From NCBI GenBank assembly GCA_002320775.1, contig DCKY01000004.1, positions 2,497 through 9,548 on the forward strand: a stretch of DNA of 7,052 nt, given 5' to 3'. Source of the DNA: Planctomycetes bacterium UBA1662 (lineage in GTDB: Bacteria; Planctomycetota; UBA8108). The notes beneath the pieces were generated by a model. It was given only the letters and a program-made list of their open reading frames with translations, ran no database searches and was not told the DNA's origin. This document shows positions 5,124 through 7,052 of the stretch, in pieces. Positions within the stretch are counted from its first letter, which is position 1. Each line of letters starts with the position of its first letter. The position numbers were made by a program, and so were the translations under genes.

Positions 5124-5825
5124 TCAGCGGATGCGGCGCTTCAGGCGGAATACGACGCGCCGGTTTTCGCGCCGGCCCTGCTCGGTGCTGGCGGATTGTT
5201 CGTTCAGCGGCCGCGACATGCCGTAGCTTATGAGCTGGAAGCGCTTTTCGGGAATGCTGTGGCGTTTGCTCAGGTACTTGAACACATTGGAGGCTCGCGC
5301 GGTGCCGAGGGCGATGTTGTATTCAAACAGCTGCCGGGTGCTTCTGAGGGGCTGGTTGTCGGTGTGGCCTTCGATAAGGATCTCGTAGGAGGCGTATTTC
5401 CCCGTCAGAAGATTTCCCACCTGGTCGAGGGAAGCGAGCTGATGTTTTTTCAGGCTGGCCTGGCCCGGCTGGAACAACAGTCCTGAGCCCAGGCTGAGAC
5501 CTCCGGATTCTATTTTCGCTCCTGTGGGCAGATCTTCTTTTTCAAAGCTTCTGCTCCCAGGCGCCTCGGGCTCCTCTTTTTTGTTGTCGAGCAGCAGCTG
5601 GTTTTTGAGGGCAGTCACCTCGGCCCGGAGCACCTCGTTACGGGAAGAGTCTTCCTTCTGCGATTTCCGGCGGTGGAGCAGGTCGCGTTGGTACTGGGTG
5701 ATTATGTCGTTAGTGTTTCGTTTCGACCTGGAGAGATCATCCTTCAGGCCTCTGTATTCCTCGTAAGAGACACAACCACAAAGAAAAGGGACCGCCAATA
5801 CTCCAACAACTGTTCGAAACAGCAT
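5124..5825 (-). CDS. OmpA/MotB-type peptidoglycan-binding lipoprotein
   Basis: The product is 233 aa from ATG at 5825 on the minus strand. A GTG three codons earlier is in frame, but the Shine-Dalgarno site overlaps it. Residues 1-17 form a lipoprotein signal with lipobox Leu-Cys-Gly-Cys; Cys18 would be lipidated. There is no Asp at +2 (it is Val), which favours outer-membrane sorting under E. coli rules. Residues about 20-82 are charged and heptad-like, probably a coiled coil. Residues about 109-230 are an OmpA C-terminal domain: IEGHTDNQP at 151-159, Asn170, TARA at 175-178, then Gly-Arg-Arg-Glu-Asn-Arg-Arg-Val near the end. Asp156 and Arg177 correspond to the pair that binds diaminopimelate in OmpA-like domains. 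The loop after HTD is longer than in Pal and resembles MotB. It likely tethers the outer membrane to the wall. It lacks a MotB transmembrane helix and no motA lies beside it, so a flagellar stator role is unlikely. Confidence 0.85.
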   Translation of the reverse strand: MLFRTVVGVLAVPFLCGCVSYEEYRGLKDDLSRSKRNTNDIITQYQRDLLHRRKSQKEDSSRNEVLRAEVTALKNQLLLDNKKEEPEAPGSRSFEKEDLPTGAKIESGGLSLGSGLLFQPGQASLKKHQLASLDQVGNLLTGKYASYEILIEGHTDNQPLRSTRQLFEYNIALGTARASNVFKYLSKRHSIPEKRFQLISYGMSRPLNEQSASTEQGRRENRRVVFRLKRRIR

Positions 5826-5833
5826 ATTCTTCA

Positions 5834-5838
5834 CTCCT
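5834..5838 (-). promoter_or_regulatory. ribosome binding site that fixes the lipoprotein start
   Basis: On the minus strand AGGAG (5838 to 5834) lies eight bases before ATG 5825. The upstream in-frame GTG at 5834 overlaps this site and therefore cannot use it, so ATG 5825 is the better start. Confidence 0.65.
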
Positions 5839-5909
5839 GTGCTGCAAAACTGCTCTAAAACGACCTTCCTGGCGTCAGGGGATAACGCAGGAAATTACCA
5901 ACACCATTT

Positions 5910-5940
5910 TTGAGGGGTTTTCATATTCTGGGGCTATAAT
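5910..5940 (+). promoter_or_regulatory. candidate promoter for the cohesin-like gene
   Basis: A perfect TATAAT sits at 5935-5940, with TTGAGG at 5910-5915 as a possible -35 box; the spacer is 19 bases, slightly long. Transcription from here would run rightward with a leader of roughly 95 bases before ATG 6043. The intergenic region 5826-6042 also has to hold the promoter of the divergent lipoprotein gene, for which I found no convincing boxes on the minus strand. Confidence 0.45.
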
Positions 5941-6042
5941 CAGGCAAGTCGAACGAGGTCCGAAAAAATTCAGTTAAAATGGTCAGGAACGGCCTGAATC
6001 GCCTTTTCATGCGATTCTCGCGGTTTGCTGTTAATATTAAGT

Positions 6043-7038
6043 ATGAAGTCACAAGAAACCCCTTCACTGTTCCAGTTTGCCTGCGCGGCGGCATCGCCCT
6101 GCAGGAGCCTGTCTTTTCTTCTTTTCCTGGTGATAGCCGGTGTTTGCGCGCCGCTTTACGCCCAGGACAATGCCCAGGATAATGTCGAGACCTTCTGCGA
6201 AGGTGACAACACCTGTGTTCCCGACAGCCTGGTTTTCAGGTGGGACGAGAACAACGAATCCGTGCTGGTTGTTGAGGGGGCGGGGCAGGATCTTTCGGCC
6301 ACGGTATTTCTCGATACGCGTTCGGAGGGCGTCACGAGCTGGAGCTATGGCCTGCGGCATGATCCCGCGGTCTTGACGCTGCTTGAGGGTGATTGCACCG
6401 ATGACCTCGAGGGTTTTATCTGTGGTACAGATGCGGCCGATCGCGCGGTGGCGCCATTCTACAATTATTCAGAGATTGTCGGGTCGGAGCAGGGATCCGA
6501 AATTGGATTTATTTCCGCTGTCGTCCTTTCCTTTGTGGCGCCGGCGCATCTTGAGGCCGAGAGGTTCAATTCACTCGCCAGGCTGACCTACCGTGTTGGT
6601 GAGATCCCTCCGGAAGGAACGTTGGTCCGGTTTGTCGCAGACGAGCTGCGCCCGGTTCCTGACAGCCCCGCGGTGGGTATCCAGATCGAGGTCGGGGGCG
6701 GCGGAGGGGCGCCATCCACACTCGTTCACGGCAAGCTGGAGATTCCCTTTACAGGTTTCCTGCGCGGAGATGTGAACGATAGCGGTGCCCTGGAGGTGAC
6801 CGATGCGATCAACTTCCTGACCTGGATGTTTCTCGGCGGTCCCGCTCCGGGATGTATGGATGCCGCGGATGCCGACAATAACGGCACCCTGGGACTGAGC
6901 GATGGGATCAACATCCTGACCTTTCTCTTTGGCGGCGGCGATGCGCTCCCCGAGGCCGGCCTGCTTGGCAACGGCTGCGCTCCCGATCCTGAGGGGGAAG
7001 ACGATGGGCTTCTCTGCGAGTCTTACAGCAACTGCTGA
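6043..7038 (+). CDS. secreted cohesin-like protein with dockerin-like C-terminal module
   Basis: The product is 331 aa from ATG 6043; an in-frame TTG at 6025 would only lengthen the N-terminus. Residues 1-40 are a long signal peptide with a hydrophobic core at about 23-36 and cleavage after Leu-Tyr-Ala. Residues about 60-225 are beta-rich, with VTSWSYGLRHDPAVLTLLEG near the front and FNSLARLTYRVGEIPPEG near the back. This layout resembles cohesin-type beta-sandwich domains, but the match is by pattern only. A glycine run (about residues 219-223) links it to the dockerin-like module at 239-331. Loop ligands are Asp243/Asn245/Ser247/Asp254 and Asp276/Asp278/Asn280/Asp287. Cys271, 312, 325 and 331 match the four Cys of the LamG protein's module. 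Cohesin-like plus dockerin-like parts in one chain could self-associate. No Shine-Dalgarno site precedes the start, which sits in an AT-rich leader. Confidence 0.75.
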   Translation: MKSQETPSLFQFACAAASPCRSLSFLLFLVIAGVCAPLYAQDNAQDNVETFCEGDNTCVPDSLVFRWDENNESVLVVEGAGQDLSATVFLDTRSEGVTSWSYGLRHDPAVLTLLEGDCTDDLEGFICGTDAADRAVAPFYNYSEIVGSEQGSEIGFISAVVLSFVAPAHLEAERFNSLARLTYRVGEIPPEGTLVRFVADELRPVPDSPAVGIQIEVGGGGGAPSTLVHGKLEIPFTGFLRGDVNDSGALEVTDAINFLTWMFLGGPAPGCMDAADADNNGTLGLSDGINILTFLFGGGDALPEAGLLGNGCAPDPEGEDDGLLCESYSNC

Positions 7039-7052
7039 TCGCCAACTGCTGA
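7029..7052 (+). repeat. 10-bp direct repeat at the stop codon
   Basis: The ten bases caactgctga occur at 7029-7038, where they encode the last Asn-Cys and the TGA stop, and again at 7043-7052, separated by tcgc. The second copy lies outside the gene. It looks like a short local duplication. The window ends here, so it is not visible whether more copies follow. Confidence 0.8.

Noticed and set aside
5124..5825. Flagellar motor protein MotB
   Set aside because: The OmpA domain has the MotB-type longer loop, but the N-terminus is a lipobox plus coiled coil without a stator transmembrane helix, and there is no motA neighbour.
1..7052. CRISPR array, tRNA, transposase or attachment site
   Set aside because: No regularly spaced repeats, no cloverleaf, no transposase motifs and no inverted-repeat-bounded element were seen on either strand.

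Overview
The window is GC-rich and dense with exported-protein genes. It has no mobile-element gene, tRNA, rRNA or CRISPR array that I can see. Two secreted proteins end in a dockerin-like module with two EF-hand-type calcium loops and a Cys-containing tail. Together with LamG, MopE-like and cohesin-like pieces, weak or absent Shine-Dalgarno sites and GTG/TTG alternatives, this suggests a diderm environmental bacterium. The style of the modules reminds me most of Planctomycetota, but that is an impression from memory and not a database result.

Layout. Bases 1-45 are the 3' end of a gene whose product ends in Glu-Pro repeats. Bases 46-252 are non-coding, hold several hairpins and end in a clear intrinsic terminator, so they could be a small RNA or just a 3' UTR. 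Bases 326-1417 encode an outer-membrane beta-barrel resembling the phenol-degradation MetA-like transporter family. Bases 1469-3472 hold three consecutive paralogues of a family I do not recognise: an N-terminal four-Cys zinc ribbon followed by membrane helices. The second and third copies are a recent tandem duplication and carry a lysine-rich linker and an extra C-terminal hydrophobic region that the first copy lacks. Bases 3627-5105 encode a secreted multidomain protein (LamG, Cys-rich/Ig-like region, MopE-like acidic Cys motif, dockerin-like module). Convergent to it, 5825-5124 on the minus strand encodes a lipoprotein with a coiled coil and an OmpA/MotB-type peptidoglycan-binding domain. 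Divergent from that, 6043-7038 encodes a second secreted protein, cohesin-like plus the same dockerin-like module.

How they may work together is inference. The barrel, lipoprotein and two dockerin-tailed proteins are all predicted to act in the outer membrane, periplasm or cell surface, so this is an envelope-themed neighbourhood. The gene order does not form one operon. The least explained part is the zinc-ribbon membrane array, which is the best candidate here for something undescribed.
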